Shown here: positions 34,000-43,177 of the stretch, piece by piece
Layout of the letters: the number at the start of each line of letters is the position of its first letter
Numbering within the stretch: the stretch's first letter is position 1
Source: Nitrospinaceae bacterium
GTDB taxonomy: Bacteria > Nitrospinota > Nitrospinia > Nitrospinales > Nitrospinaceae
DNA: 52,034 nt
Assembly (NCBI GenBank): GCA_029261395.1
Contig: JAJDBJ010000012.1
Location: forward strand, 1 to 52,034
Direction of reading: 5' to 3'
Made by a program: the position numbers and the translations under genes
Notes under the pieces: generated by a model
Seen by the model: only the letters and a program-made list of their open reading frames with translations
What the model was told of the DNA's origin: nothing
The model's database searches: none

Positions 34000-35856
34000 C
34001 TAGCCTTCAAGATATCCAACCCGTTCCACACTAAAAATAGAGGGAATGAAAGGCGGCCAAAAATTTGGATTTTGAAATCGCACATCCCAACCCCAGTTTC
34101 TGTTAGGGGGTTGATAAACGCCGGATTGCCCCCAATTCCCAACGGCTTGAGAGCTGGTCCACAGGTTGATGAAACTTCCCAGGATATTGCAATTCACACC
34201 CCCCCATTTTTCATGGAACCGGGGGTAGTTTTCGAGGCCTCCGCTATATGTGCCACCGCCGGCAGGGGTGGGTACATTACCCCCAAAGAATGCGGCATTG
34301 ATATTAGTCACGGGGGGATTGGGGATGCTGGTGTGCGACTGGGAACAGAGTTTGCTGGTAAAGCCGCTTGATAATATATTGATGGCATCTGCCACCAAAG
34401 CCACTCCACGGACCGTACCGCCACCCGCGCCATCATTGAAATGTCCCTGTATATAAATAGGGTTGTCGGTCGCCACGGTCGTATTGAGCTGGAGATTAGT
34501 GGAGCCTCCCATGTTTATAAGGCGAATCGCATCCAATCTACTGCCGGCATTTGGATATGGAACGGGTCCCACTGTTGCGTGCGGAGATCGTGATGTATAA
34601 AGTAGCATGCCGTCGCCCGCCGGAAGGAGACCTTCCGAGGTCAAGTGATCGAGATACCATATATGTAACAGAGACAGGTCAATATCATAAAAATCAACCT
34701 CCCTGTCGCCCTCACGGCGATCGCAAAATTGGTTTGATCCCACGGTTTCACGTACCGGATCAGTGATGTCGGGAGCCCCAGTGGGCAGGGTCCCGACTCC
34801 CAAATTCATCACTTCATTAGTCACATCTTCCAATACGGGTCGGGTGACCCAGATTTCAAGGCTACCAGCGGCGTTCTTGATAATTCTCATTGTATCGATT
34901 CGAGGGTTTTGTGGATCTGTTGCCCGGCTTTCGTAGAATTGCCCTCTAAAAAATTGAGTCTGACTCGGGGCCTGATATTGGTCTTCATTGATCAGGACGT
35001 AATTATTAAAATTAGCTTCCTCGGTAGCTTCATTAGCGGTGGTAATGTCGCCGTCAGGAATCATTCGCTGGGGGTTGGGATTGGTCACCTGGGAATCATC
35101 TATTTTGACGAAGATATTGGAGCTACCATAGTCGGCACTGTTATTTTTTCTTTTCGTGAAAATTTCGCCGCCCGCGCTCATAAGGTGAGGTGAAAAAGCG
35201 CCCGAGGCATCGTAATTTCTTAAGGTGAACGCGTTGTTCGTTCCAATATAAATGTCGCCGTTGGCATGAATACGGCCCCAACTGTTCATTACCGGACCCG
35301 GCAAAACTTCCAAATCTGCATTGTTGCCGGTTCCTCCGTAAAATATATAATATTGAACCAAGGGAGTCTCCAGGATGCGGATACGTTCCCGAACACTTTT
35401 AACGGAATCGTCACTTTGAGAAGTGGCCGTCGCCTCAATATCAAACGTGTGGGCATAGTGAAAAATGGTGCTGTTACCCGCTACGGTTTGGTAAAGAAAA
35501 CGATCCAAAGGGTTGGTAACATTGTAATAGACATCATGCCCGCGATAGTTTCTCGTAAAGCCAGGAGTTCCCCCCTTGTTTTCAGTCGTGGTGTATACAC
35601 TGAGATTCTCAAACTCTGTAATAATGTCGTTGACCGCCACGTCCAAGCCGACTTCAGCGGAGTAGAAAGCCTGTTTCCCTTTTTTGTGGGCGCCAGACGA
35701 TGCCACATTTATCTGGGTGACTTGAAGCGCACCAATGGCAATGGCGAGCATGGTGGCCATTAATACCAGCACAACGATGAGGGTGCTACCCTGCTCTTCG
35801 TTTCCTGGGTGAGATGCAATATTATTGATATGAGATAACTTCTTTTTAAAATTCAT
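34000..35856 (-). CDS. pilX: PilX-like pilus assembly protein
   Basis: A 618-residue protein. After about 20 residues, E-E-Q-G-S-T-L-I-V-V-L-V-L begins a PilX-type N-terminal hydrophobic helix, followed by the conserved Y-S-A-E-x-G-L segment. The remainder is a long Asn/Gly/Pro-rich extracellular region with no domain I recognise. The ATG at 35856 overlaps the stop of pilV as ATGA, which decides the start; 24 earlier in-frame residues are rejected. PilX works with PilV, PilW and FimT in priming pilus assembly. It is larger than usual PilX (about 170-200 residues). Confidence 0.82.
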   Translation of the reverse strand: MNFKKKLSHINNIASHPGNEEQGSTLIVVLVLMATMLAIAIGALQVTQINVASSGAHKKGKQAFYSAEVGLDVAVNDIITEFENLSVYTTTENKGGTPGFTRNYRGHDVYYNVTNPLDRFLYQTVAGNSTIFHYAHTFDIEATATSQSDDSVKSVRERIRILETPLVQYYIFYGGTGNNADLEVLPGPVMNSWGRIHANGDIYIGTNNAFTLRNYDASGAFSPHLMSAGGEIFTKRKNNSADYGSSNIFVKIDDSQVTNPNPQRMIPDGDITTANEATEEANFNNYVLINEDQYQAPSQTQFFRGQFYESRATDPQNPRIDTMRIIKNAAGSLEIWVTRPVLEDVTNEVMNLGVGTLPTGAPDITDPVRETVGSNQFCDRREGDREVDFYDIDLSLLHIWYLDHLTSEGLLPAGDGMLLYTSRSPHATVGPVPYPNAGSRLDAIRLINMGGSTNLQLNTTVATDNPIYIQGHFNDGAGGGTVRGVALVADAINILSSGFTSKLCSQSHTSIPNPPVTNINAAFFGGNVPTPAGGGTYSGGLENYPRFHEKWGGVNCNILGSFINLWTSSQAVGNWGQSGVYQPPNRNWGWDVRFQNPNFWPPFIPSIFSVERVGYLEG

Positions 35857-36395
35857 TGGATGAATTGTCTCCTCTGCAAAACTGTATTTACTGCTATATT
35901 TTTTGTGGTTCCGGTAGGGCTTACCCACGACACGTCTACTTGGACCTCGACCATATGAATATTGTCCGCCATGAGGAAATCCTCTGTGGCCTGGGCGGCG
36001 GCCGGATATACCTCAACGGTCGTTGTTCTGGTAATACCCGGCGGAAGATCAGGATCCTCTGCACTGGTCTCTGTTAGGATACGGGTAAAGTTATCGGGAG
36101 TGCTGTAGCTGGCCAAATAACCACCAACTTGGTCGTTCACAAAGTACTCGAATCCGAAAACTCCCCCTACAGGCTCATTTGTGGACACACGTTTGATTGC
36201 TTCCATTTGATCGGAAGCAATCAACGTAGCTTCCGTCATTTCGTCTGCACCTCTTTGATGGAGGCTTACCGAGTTTGTCATTGATATCAGGCCCAGAATA
36301 GCGATTGAAAAAATCGAGATGGAAAACAATACTTCAATTAATGTAAACCCCGATTGGGATTGCATTTGAGTTTTCATTTGTTTGCAAAGTTTCAT
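35853..36395 (-). CDS. pilV: PilV-like minor pilin
   Basis: A 180-residue type IV prepilin with the processing site S-G-F-T-L-I-E-V and a 20-residue hydrophobic helix (residues about 17-40). The body is beta-rich with W-V-S-P-T-G near the end, typical of PilV/PilI minor pilins. The stop is shared with the pilX start (ATGA). The fimT stop lies 18 bases upstream, so all four pilin genes form one operon. Confidence 0.85.
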   Translation of the reverse strand: MKLCKQMKTQMQSQSGFTLIEVLFSISIFSIAILGLISMTNSVSLHQRGADEMTEATLIASDQMEAIKRVSTNEPVGGVFGFEYFVNDQVGGYLASYSTPDNFTRILTETSAEDPDLPPGITRTTTVEVYPAAAQATEDFLMADNIHMVEVQVDVSWVSPTGTTKNIAVNTVLQRRQFIQ

Positions 36396-36413
36396 AATAA
36401 ATTCATCCGGTTT

Positions 36414-36980
36414 CTATTCCCAAGGGATCGGGGTTAATGAGGCGTTGTATTTCCACAATTCTGCTGATCCCGTCGCTTGAACAATGCTGATTCCCCGCAA
36501 TCGGTCGTTGCTCGAAGAAGCATCATCACTATGTATTAGAAAAAGCACACCACTCAAATCGGCCTGTCCTCGGGGGTCAAAAGTAACGATGTCGGAGGGT
36601 CCCATTTTGACTGTTTCGGTGATGCCGGTATTACCATTCATATCGATTATGTTTGGACCGAAAAACCCGAACTGAACATGATTTTCCAATACCCTGGTAC
36701 TCAAGGGCTCGCCTGTGTCGGCGGTGCCATTGCCGTTGTTGTCGTGCAATATGCTATAGCTATTGGAACCTGGCAAAAAGGTCACTACAATATTACGGCC
36801 ACTTTTCATTGCTGTCATCCGGGCCAAAAGGAGATCCATATGCACACGGTTCGATTCCGCGCGAATTTGGGAGTTGGTCCTCCAGCCTGAAAAATTCGGT
36901 ATAGCCGTAGCGAGGATGATAGAGACGATTACCATCGCGGTTATCAATTCAATTAATGTAAAGCCATGTTCCTTATTCAT
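36414..36980 (-). CDS. fimT: FimT/GspH-like pseudopilin
   Basis: A 188-residue prepilin with H-G-F-T-L-I-E-L at residues 5-12, a hydrophobic helix, and a GspH/FimT-type body (S-N-R-V-H-M-D-L-L-L-A-R near residue 47, then G-R-N-I-V-V-T-F). FimT of other bacteria can bind DNA for uptake; whether this one does is unknown. The ATG at 36980 has TTGGAAA upstream and a short six-residue leader, as usual; an ATG at 36998 lacks a ribosome site. First gene of the minor-pilin operon. Confidence 0.83.
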   Translation of the reverse strand: MNKEHGFTLIELITAMVIVSIILATAIPNFSGWRTNSQIRAESNRVHMDLLLARMTAMKSGRNIVVTFLPGSNSYSILHDNNGNGTADTGEPLSTRVLENHVQFGFFGPNIIDMNGNTGITETVKMGPSDIVTFDPRGQADLSGVLFLIHSDDASSSNDRLRGISIVQATGSAELWKYNASLTPIPWE

Positions 36981-37076
36981 TGCGATTTCCAATTTCATGA
37001 ATCATATACGCTTCATTCCTGTTTAGTACCGAAATTATTGGTAACTCTCATAAAATCAGTAACTCAAATAGTATAA

Positions 37077-37093
37077 AGCCAACTTTCTGCCAA
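37077..37093 (-). promoter_or_regulatory. Possible sigma-54 promoter for the pilin operon
   Basis: On the minus strand TTGGCAGAAAGTTGGCT has GG (37091-37090) and GC (37079-37078) separated by ten bases, the sigma-54 spacing. The -24 box is good; the -12 box has one mismatch (TGGC for TTGC). Transcription would start about 86 bases before the fimT ATG. Confidence 0.35.
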
Positions 37094-37562
37094 ATGCCTT
37101 ATTTTTCGCTATTGACCTGAATAGATATAAGCAAAATTCAGGCCAATATTTAGGTTCTCTGTGTTCAAAAGGTGAGGTTTAATGTAACTCGTTGAAATAT
37201 TATTAGATAGGGGTGAGTTTTAAGTTGATGAGAAAAGCGGAATTTCCTCCTCATAGCCCTTTTGGGTGACAATATTAAGAAAAATTGTTACACAAATTGT
37301 CAAGAGACCCCAATTTAATAAAGTTAGTCCGGGTGTGAGGCTAGGATTCGCGGTAACCTGTGAGTCTTCAGCATATTTAGCAAGTTCGCAAGTGAAAGTG
37401 GCGGTGAAGTCGGGGTTGTTTGCGTTTGTATCAATATTGTAGCAATTGGTTCAAAAGCGGTATTTACTGGGTTTCTGTGGCGGAGAATTACCGGAAAGAG
37501 TGTTCAAAGCTGGGTATCTGTATCATTTTGGAGGCCTCATCCCCGATGATCCCTTTCTGATC
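37094..37562. other. Gene-free leader region upstream of pilin operon
   Basis: No credible gene is visible. A 12-bp inverted repeat with one mismatch (ATTGACCTGAAT at 37111-37122 and ATTCAGGCCAAT at 37136-37147) lies just upstream of the possible sigma-54 promoter and could be an activator site. An 89-residue open frame at 37446-37715 looks random in composition and is not annotated. Confidence 0.4.
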
Positions 37563-37664
37563 CTAATTCATGAGACGAGGAATGGCGTAAACGATCAGGA
37601 TGATCGTAATGGCGACGCCGGTGACGATTTCAGCGATGGGCAGTGGGTTTTTTTCTTTAGCCAT
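37563..37664 (-). CDS. Possible 33-residue single-span membrane protein
   Basis: A complete small frame on the minus strand: a charged start (M-A-K-E-K-N-P), one hydrophobic helix of about 20 residues (I-V-T-G-V-A-I-T-I-I-L-I-V-Y-A-I) and a basic end (P-R-L-M-N). The composition is that of a genuine small membrane protein. No good Shine-Dalgarno site is seen, so support is moderate. Confidence 0.4.
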   Translation of the reverse strand: MAKEKNPLPIAEIVTGVAITIILIVYAIPRLMN

Positions 37665-37805
37665 ATTTGGGGATGTGGGGTTGAATTTCAGGCAATAAGC
37701 CCTATTTTAGGGTAACAAATGAATTTTCATTCGGAAAAATAAATGTAGGGAATATTCGGTGCCTACGACTCAGCACTACACATAATTTTTATGGAGGTAT
37801 GGACG

Positions 37806-38171
37806 ATGAGTACATTGGAAAAGATTGAAACCATCATAGATAAAATTCCCTGTCCGGTTTGCCTGAACTCGCGTCTCGGAGCCAATCTCAGTTGCGATTC
37901 GCCGCATTCGCCCTGCGACGTACATGCCCTCTGCGGTCACTGTGGTCACCGTTTTGTTGTCACCAACGATACCCAGACGATGGAGGATCTGTGGCCGAAG
38001 ATTCAACAGGAGATTAAAAAGAAGAAATGTCCGGAATGCGGCGATGACCAGTTCAGCATGGAGTTTTTGTGCGACTTGAAATCGGAGGATTGCTATTTTC
38101 TGGTGCGGTGCTCGAAGAGTGGCCATTACAGCCGGGTGAGCCGCGATTCCATCCAGTATCTGTTTGGCTGA
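37806..38171 (+). CDS. Cysteine-rich zinc-ribbon protein, hypothetical
   Basis: A 121-residue soluble protein with many Cys motifs: C-P-V-C-L near residue 16, C-G-H-C-G-H near 45 and C-P-E-C-G near 77, plus later single Cys. It should bind two or more zinc ions. I do not recognise a family. The ATG at 37806 has GGAGG eight bases upstream; an in-frame ATG at 37791 would precede that site and is rejected. It stands alone, convergent with the ACT-domain gene. Confidence 0.75.
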   Translation: MSTLEKIETIIDKIPCPVCLNSRLGANLSCDSPHSPCDVHALCGHCGHRFVVTNDTQTMEDLWPKIQQEIKKKKCPECGDDQFSMEFLCDLKSEDCYFLVRCSKSGHYSRVSRDSIQYLFG

Positions 38172-38180
38172 AGCGGACGG

Positions 38181-38711
38181 TTATTGGAGTTCCGGGTTGA
38201 TGGGGATGAGCTGGGCGTTCATCTCTTTTTCAGAAGTCAGGCGGTCGAGTGCCGCGTACAGCGGGTCCAGCCCCTTGGCGACAGTGCCCTCGATATGCAG
38301 GTAATAGGTTTTGCCGGGTGAGCCCTTTTCCGGGTCGGTATTCGAATCGAGATGCAGGATGTTCAGCCCCGCCTCCGCAAGCGCGGTGGTCACGTCTTCG
38401 ACAATACCCATGCGATCATTGGCGTATACGCTGATGCGTACGTCCGGCTCGACATGGTGTTCCATACCGCCAGGCAGTTCGTTGATATGCGGGGTGAGGG
38501 ACAGGGTCTGGCTGATTGGCTGGACGATTTCATTCAACTGTTCGATCGTTCCATCCCATTGCACCATGACCATGATGGAGAAGTTAGCGCCCAACCGCGC
38601 CATTGAGGAATCCCCCAGATTACAGCCAGCTTTGCACAAGGCGGCGCTGACCTCGGCGACCAGTCCCGGCCGATCCTTCCCTACCAATGACAGCATGTAC
38701 CAGCGTTCCAT
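38181..38711 (-). CDS. ACT-domain protein (GcvR-like)
   Basis: A 176-residue protein made of two ACT domains: one starting at L-V-G-K-D-R-P-G-L-V-A-E-V and a second at V-Y-A-N-D-R-M-G-I-V-E-D-V. This tandem ACT layout matches GcvR-like regulators that bind amino acids such as glycine and serine. No DNA-binding part is present, so it would act through a partner. The ATG at 38711 is preferred because the 14 residues before it do not resemble the family and AAAGGCACGGGA precedes it. Confidence 0.82.
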   Translation of the reverse strand: MERWYMLSLVGKDRPGLVAEVSAALCKAGCNLGDSSMARLGANFSIMVMVQWDGTIEQLNEIVQPISQTLSLTPHINELPGGMEHHVEPDVRISVYANDRMGIVEDVTTALAEAGLNILHLDSNTDPEKGSPGKTYYLHIEGTVAKGLDPLYAALDRLTSEKEMNAQLIPINPELQ

Positions 38712-38948
38712 AATTCCCGTGCCTTTTAGAGTTGAATCAAACTTGCAGGGCATATTGTGGCAAAAAACAACGGTCGTGTAAAGCGCGGTCAGAGTGACGC
38801 GATTTTAAAATGATCGCCAGAAGTGCTCTATCGTTTCTTTTTTTCGTATGAGCACAGGTCCCTGTTTTTCAATTCAATAGATGGTTTCCGGCTTCAGCAG
38901 GCGGTTTATTTGATAGGCGACGCGGAGAATTGCCCTATACTTATCAAC

Positions 38949-39563
38949 ATGATTAAAGATTTGATTTATAAAATCAGTTCGTTAGGGCTGTGGACCTGGA
39001 TCGGCAATTTGGGGCTGAGGATGAGCTACCGCTGGTCCAATGTAAAGTTCAGGATGTCCACATTCTGGTCTATGACTGACCGAAGCCTGTGGTATGTTTT
39101 CGGCGCATTGGGGCTGGTGTTCAGTACAATGGGCCTGCTGGTGTACAACACCGTCGAGGGTACGGCGGTCAATCGTGATCTCACCTGTCTGGCGCGCAAT
39201 GTGTATCATGAAGCCCGCGGCGAGCCCGTGAAAGGGAAAATGGCAGTGGCCAAGGTGACCCTCAATCGTGTGGCTTCCAGTCGTTTTCCCGACACTATTT
39301 GTGATGCGGTGTACGAACAGCGGTGGGATAAACGTCGCCGCCGGTATGTCGGCGCTTTCTCCTGGACGGAGTTTGATACACCGCCGCCACTGAAAAGTAA
39401 AGAGTGGAAGAAAGCCTGGAAAGTAGCGGAAACCGTTTACGAAGATCCGGAGTCGGTCGAACTCAAGGGAGCCTTGTTTTATCACGCCACGCGCATCAAA
39501 CCGAGATGGGCCAAACAAAAGAAACGCATCAAAAAAATTGGCCATCATATTTTTTATAGATAA
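38949..39563 (+). CDS. Membrane-anchored SleB-type cell wall hydrolase
   Basis: A 204-residue protein with one hydrophobic helix (about residues 48-66) and a C-terminal Hydrolase_2 (SleB/CwlJ) domain. The domain shows L-A-R-N-V-Y-H-E-A-R-G-E, with the catalytic Glu, then V-T-L-N-R-V near residue 100 and F-Y-H-A-T near the end. SleB-like enzymes cleave peptidoglycan glycan strands; outside spore formers they act in wall remodelling. The start is uncertain: ATG at 38949 gives a plausible membrane protein, while a GTG at 38823 would add 42 unremarkable residues. Confidence 0.82.
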   Translation: MIKDLIYKISSLGLWTWIGNLGLRMSYRWSNVKFRMSTFWSMTDRSLWYVFGALGLVFSTMGLLVYNTVEGTAVNRDLTCLARNVYHEARGEPVKGKMAVAKVTLNRVASSRFPDTICDAVYEQRWDKRRRRYVGAFSWTEFDTPPPLKSKEWKKAWKVAETVYEDPESVELKGALFYHATRIKPRWAKQKKRIKKIGHHIFYR

Positions 39564-39582
39564 CCGTTTTTCTGAATTCCGC

Positions 39583-40992
39583 TCAAGCCTTATCTTTCCA
39601 GCGTCGCACGTCTTTCATGTATTTTTCCCGGTCCATGGTCAGGTCTGCGGGGAAGGTATCCATGAGGGGTTCCAAGGCCTGGTTGATTTTCTCAGACGGA
39701 AAATACTCCAGATTGCCGTTGGTGATGCGGTAGATATTATTGAACGTCCGGTAGTTCCCGCACAGTGCCACGTAATCCCACGAAGTAGTCTTCTGAACCA
39801 ACGCATACAGCTCTGAAGAGGCAATCCCCTCGTACAAGTTGATCTTGCACAAGCTTCCCTTTTGAATGTTCAACTCGGATTGGCCGAAATCAATACTCCA
39901 TATTTCTGACTCTCCCCCCTGTCCAAACACTTCCAGCTGATAGACTATCTTCCAGTGTTTCCAGCCTTGCAGAATCTCGCTTTTTAAAATTCGGTCCACG
40001 AACTGGTTTTCAATGAAATCCCGGATCACGTTCATTTCCTGCTCATGTTGTGCAGGGTCGGTGGTCTGCGTTCGAATCGGCGACACCTCCAGTACGGGTT
40101 TGAATGCGACCCGGTAGCTGTCATCCTCAATAGTGCGGACGAAACCCGAGCCTTGCGACTCGACGCGGGTTCCGCTGGGTGAGATATGTGCGACATCCCC
40201 GGACAAAAAGGTACTGCTTTGGATCTCGGGACAAAACTCCGAAAGGTCACCCAGAAACTGTTCCTGGGTAGTGGGAAAGGTGTAATGATTCATGAAGGCG
40301 AACTCGTCCCGGTAACGGAAGGCGGCCGAGCCGGGGACGACAAACTTGGGCGCCAGCGCTCGCATGGCGTTCAGGAACGAACAATACTCGTCGAACGGCA
40401 GTACCACGGGCTTGTGGTAGGTAAGGTTCCCTTCCAGCAACGGTAGAAACCGCGAATGCGCAAAATCCACACCGCCATAGAGTTGTCCGATGTGATTGAT
40501 AATCTCGGGACTCACAATGGTGTCGACCTGATTCCACGCGGTTACATGACCATCGTGAACCAGTAGGCCATGTTCGGGAAAATAATCCTGCGACGTGCTC
40601 GACTGGTTGAGCGACGGGGTAGGGGTGATGATGACATCCTTCACTGGGATCGGTTCGAAGTCGGCGAGGATCTCGACATTCTCAAACTCCAGCTCCTTGA
40701 GTACCTCCAGCAGAATCGGGTCGTTGGGCGCCATGATGCGGACATTGGGCTTGAGAATGCGGTCGTTCCGCTTGAGATAGGCCAGCGTGCGGACATCGAA
40801 ATGGTCCTGATGCCGGTGCGACAGAAACAGAACGTCGATGGGCGGGATGGTGTCCTTGTTCAGTTCGGTGTGGGGACACAGAACATTGATTTCTTCCCAC
40901 AGGTAATCGAACCAGACGGGGTCCGTCAGAATGGTTGTTTCCTTCGACTGGATGAGCAGGCTGGCGTGCCCGATCAAGGTGGTTTTAAGCAT
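39583..40992 (-). CDS. MBL-fold metallohydrolase, UlaG-like
   Basis: A 469-residue cytoplasmic protein. The N-terminal third is a metallo-beta-lactamase fold with S-H-R-H-Q-D-H-F-D near residue 57, and the early D-P-V-W-F segment matches the UlaG/NAPE-PLD-like branch. The C-terminal part (about 300-469) is a separate domain of unknown type. The substrate cannot be predicted. Convergent with the SleB-type gene. Confidence 0.8.
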   Translation of the reverse strand: MLKTTLIGHASLLIQSKETTILTDPVWFDYLWEEINVLCPHTELNKDTIPPIDVLFLSHRHQDHFDVRTLAYLKRNDRILKPNVRIMAPNDPILLEVLKELEFENVEILADFEPIPVKDVIITPTPSLNQSSTSQDYFPEHGLLVHDGHVTAWNQVDTIVSPEIINHIGQLYGGVDFAHSRFLPLLEGNLTYHKPVVLPFDEYCSFLNAMRALAPKFVVPGSAAFRYRDEFAFMNHYTFPTTQEQFLGDLSEFCPEIQSSTFLSGDVAHISPSGTRVESQGSGFVRTIEDDSYRVAFKPVLEVSPIRTQTTDPAQHEQEMNVIRDFIENQFVDRILKSEILQGWKHWKIVYQLEVFGQGGESEIWSIDFGQSELNIQKGSLCKINLYEGIASSELYALVQKTTSWDYVALCGNYRTFNNIYRITNGNLEYFPSEKINQALEPLMDTFPADLTMDREKYMKDVRRWKDKA

Positions 40993-41200
40993 TATTTTTT
41001 GACCGTTTAGGGTTGATAGAAGGAGGTAAGACTACCCGAAAGAAAGGCGTAATTCAAGCCCGGGTAATGGTAGGCGAAGTAGCCGCAAGGGGCATCGAAC
41101 AAAACTCATGACCTATTGGTATATAAGGATAAAGTTAGTTTCATTTTTTTAAGATGCCCTCAAAGTTGCCCCTACAAAGTACCTATGGAGAACCATATCT

Positions 41201-41218
41201 CACCACTTAACTGTGGTG
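41201..41218. repeat. Small hairpin downstream of the DUF523-DUF1722 gene
   Basis: CACCAC (41201-41206) and GTGGTG (41213-41218) pair perfectly around a six-base loop. No T run follows on either strand. The 286-base gap 40993-41278 otherwise holds no clear gene; it lies between two minus-strand genes. Confidence 0.35.
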
Positions 41219-41278
41219 CAAATGACAGAGGAAGAACCTTTAGATAAAGACGAACTAAAAACCATTTCTTTAATGATT

Positions 41279-42232
41279 TCATACATGATTCCTAAGCATG
41301 AGTTCCTTGGGATGCGGGTTTAGATATACCTGATCCAGCAAATACTCAATGTTGTGTTTTTTTACTTGGTGGCGGATTAAAGTTACAGGAACTATAAGCG
41401 GGAGCAATTCTTTTCTATAATCTTCTAGGGTGGTCAGAAGGTCTTCTTTTTCGCCTTTCGTCAAAACCTTTTTAAGGAATCCCATCATGTGAAGCAAAAC
41501 ATCGGTATTTTTTTTGGGTGTGGATTTGTAAGTCAATGCTTCCATAAACAATCGACTATACTCGGCTTTAATTTCTTTCGGTTTTAATGATTTGGCATTC
41601 GCCACTAACTTCCCTAGAGCGGTATAATGGTTTCTACTGTGAGCCAAAAGTAAAAACTTATGTCTTGTGTGAAAAGCAACTAAAGCTCCTTTAGAGAAAT
41701 CCTTGCTGAATAGTTTTTGAAGCCTGTTAAAAGAAAAGACCCTGACAATAAAGTTGTCACGAATTTTTGCGTCGTTTAATCTTCCCTCGTCTTCAATGGG
41801 CACCAAAGGAAAGGTCTTGATAAACGCATTGGCGAACATACCGGCCCCATGTCTTGCCTTACTACGGTCAGTCTCTGAGAAAACAGGTACTCTGGCTATG
41901 CCGCATGATGGTGACTTGCTTTTAAAAATATATCCACAAAGATCCTCATGAGTCAGCTTGTTAATTCGACCCCTTAGATAATGGTTCATCCTTTCAGTCC
42001 AATCAGTTTTGGTTGTCTTGCTTATCATTTTTGGTGCCTCCAGGGTTCCGTAAAGTGCGACGGTTTCTCTCGGAACTCCCATTCCCACTTCCATCTCTGG
42101 GCACACAGGAACATACTCGAAGTAATTGCCTAATATTTCACGAACATACCGATCCTGCTTGTGGTCTCCATTCCATCGGACTTTTTCACCTACCAGGCAA
42201 CTGCTTACCCCGATTTTGATGATATTTTTCAT
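41279..42232 (-). CDS. DUF523-DUF1722 fusion protein (YbgA-like)
   Basis: A 317-residue protein. Residues 1 to about 150 are DUF523 (start G-V-S-S-C-L-V-G, then V-C-P-E-M-E-V-G-M-G-V-P-R-E and S-P-S-C-G). Residues about 185-310 are DUF1722 (F-H-T-R-H-K-F-L-L-L-A-H-S). The conserved cysteines suggest an Fe-S cluster or metal site. YbgA-like genes often lie beside photolyase and CarH/LitR-type regulators, and recent work in other bacteria links the family to tRNA or DNA-damage functions only loosely. Here it follows the CarH-like gene by 41 bases and is probably in the same operon. Confidence 0.88.
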   Translation of the reverse strand: MKNIIKIGVSSCLVGEKVRWNGDHKQDRYVREILGNYFEYVPVCPEMEVGMGVPRETVALYGTLEAPKMISKTTKTDWTERMNHYLRGRINKLTHEDLCGYIFKSKSPSCGIARVPVFSETDRSKARHGAGMFANAFIKTFPLVPIEDEGRLNDAKIRDNFIVRVFSFNRLQKLFSKDFSKGALVAFHTRHKFLLLAHSRNHYTALGKLVANAKSLKPKEIKAEYSRLFMEALTYKSTPKKNTDVLLHMMGFLKKVLTKGEKEDLLTTLEDYRKELLPLIVPVTLIRHQVKKHNIEYLLDQVYLNPHPKELMLRNHV

Positions 42233-42273
42233 AGCTGTATAATTTCTAATAGGAGATAAATAATATAGTTATT

Positions 42274-43170
42274 TCATTCTAAATTATTAAATACTTCGTC
42301 CAGATCGGACAGAGTCTTGATAACTTTAATATTTTTATTATCCATATGAGGTTCCCACTGACTCATCCCCTGCCCGCCAACCAAAACAGGGCAAAGAGGT
42401 AAAATTCGATTGGATATCTCAGCAAAAAAAACTCTGCCTTTGTTTTCGCCAACGGGAGAAGTCAAAGAAAGAATAACCATATCCGGATTTGTGTTGGTGC
42501 AAAAATGAACCAAACTTTCTAGAGGGAGGTTGGCTCCCAAAAGAGTGGTTTGGCAACCTAAAGTGGCACAATGGTAAGCTACCATTTGTGCACCAATTTC
42601 ATGAAGCTCCCAGGGAGGGCAGGCAATAATCACTGTAGGGCCGTTTCGCGTTCCCATCATGTTCATTACGGCAAACAGTTTCTGTTTTACTTGGGTAGTT
42701 ACATAATGTTCTACGGAAATATCTAGTTTCCCATCAAACCATAACTCCCCGACTCGAATTTGCAGGGGAACCAACACCCTTTTAAAAACTTCCTCAAAAG
42801 GCAACAGCGCCACCATTTCTCTCATCCTTTTCTCGAAAGCCCACTGATCAAGAGGCATTAGAGAATGTTCCAGATCTTTAATCAGGGGATCTGTCTTGTG
42901 GACCTCATCCCGAGCTTCCTCTGCTCCGTCACTATTCATTCGAGATAGAATTTCGTCTTTCCCCAGCGAAGCCAGCTCTCCTATGGATTGGCCCAGTTCA
43001 ATTTCCTTGACCAGGTACTGTAATATTTTTAGATCCTCCTCGGTATAGAGACGATACCGGTTAGGCCCCCTTTCAGGGGAAACCAGCCGGTAGCGTTTTT
43101 CCCAGACACGCAGAACCTCCCTCGATAAACCTGTCATTTTCGCTATCTGTTTGATTCGGTAAGTTTTCAT
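42274..43170 (-). CDS. carH: CarH/LitR-type B12-dependent MerR photoreceptor regulator
   Basis: A 298-residue regulator. The N-terminal MerR helix-turn-helix (M-T-G-L-S-R-E-V-L-R-V-W-E-K-R-Y) is followed by a helical and a Rossmann B12-binding domain. W144-x9-E154-H155 is the adenosylcobalamin light-sensing motif, and H190 in W-E-L-H-E-I-G is the lower cobalt ligand. All four positions are offset by a constant 13 from Thermus CarH W131, E141, H142 and H177. Phe145 replaces the His132 that forms the light-state bis-His adduct in Thermus. Such proteins repress in the dark as tetramers and release DNA in light. The ATG at 43170 is preferred; an upstream ATG at 43197 would lie inside the promoter. 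It is divergent from the FGE-fold operon. Confidence 0.9.
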   Translation of the reverse strand: MKTYRIKQIAKMTGLSREVLRVWEKRYRLVSPERGPNRYRLYTEEDLKILQYLVKEIELGQSIGELASLGKDEILSRMNSDGAEEARDEVHKTDPLIKDLEHSLMPLDQWAFEKRMREMVALLPFEEVFKRVLVPLQIRVGELWFDGKLDISVEHYVTTQVKQKLFAVMNMMGTRNGPTVIIACPPWELHEIGAQMVAYHCATLGCQTTLLGANLPLESLVHFCTNTNPDMVILSLTSPVGENKGRVFFAEISNRILPLCPVLVGGQGMSQWEPHMDNKNIKVIKTLSDLDEVFNNLE

Positions 43171-43177
43171 TGGCCTT

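Noticed and set aside
36981-37440. Cyclic-di-GMP riboswitch before the pilin operon
   Set aside because: I looked for the GEMM-type conserved core on the minus strand and did not find it.
37446-37715. 89-residue open frame on the plus strand
   Set aside because: Its composition is not protein-like, it has no ribosome site, and it is antisense to a more convincing small membrane protein.
41222-41323. 33-residue frame starting M-T-E-E-E-P-L
   Set aside because: It runs antisense into the 3' end of the DUF523-DUF1722 gene and has no good ribosome site; kept out for lack of support.
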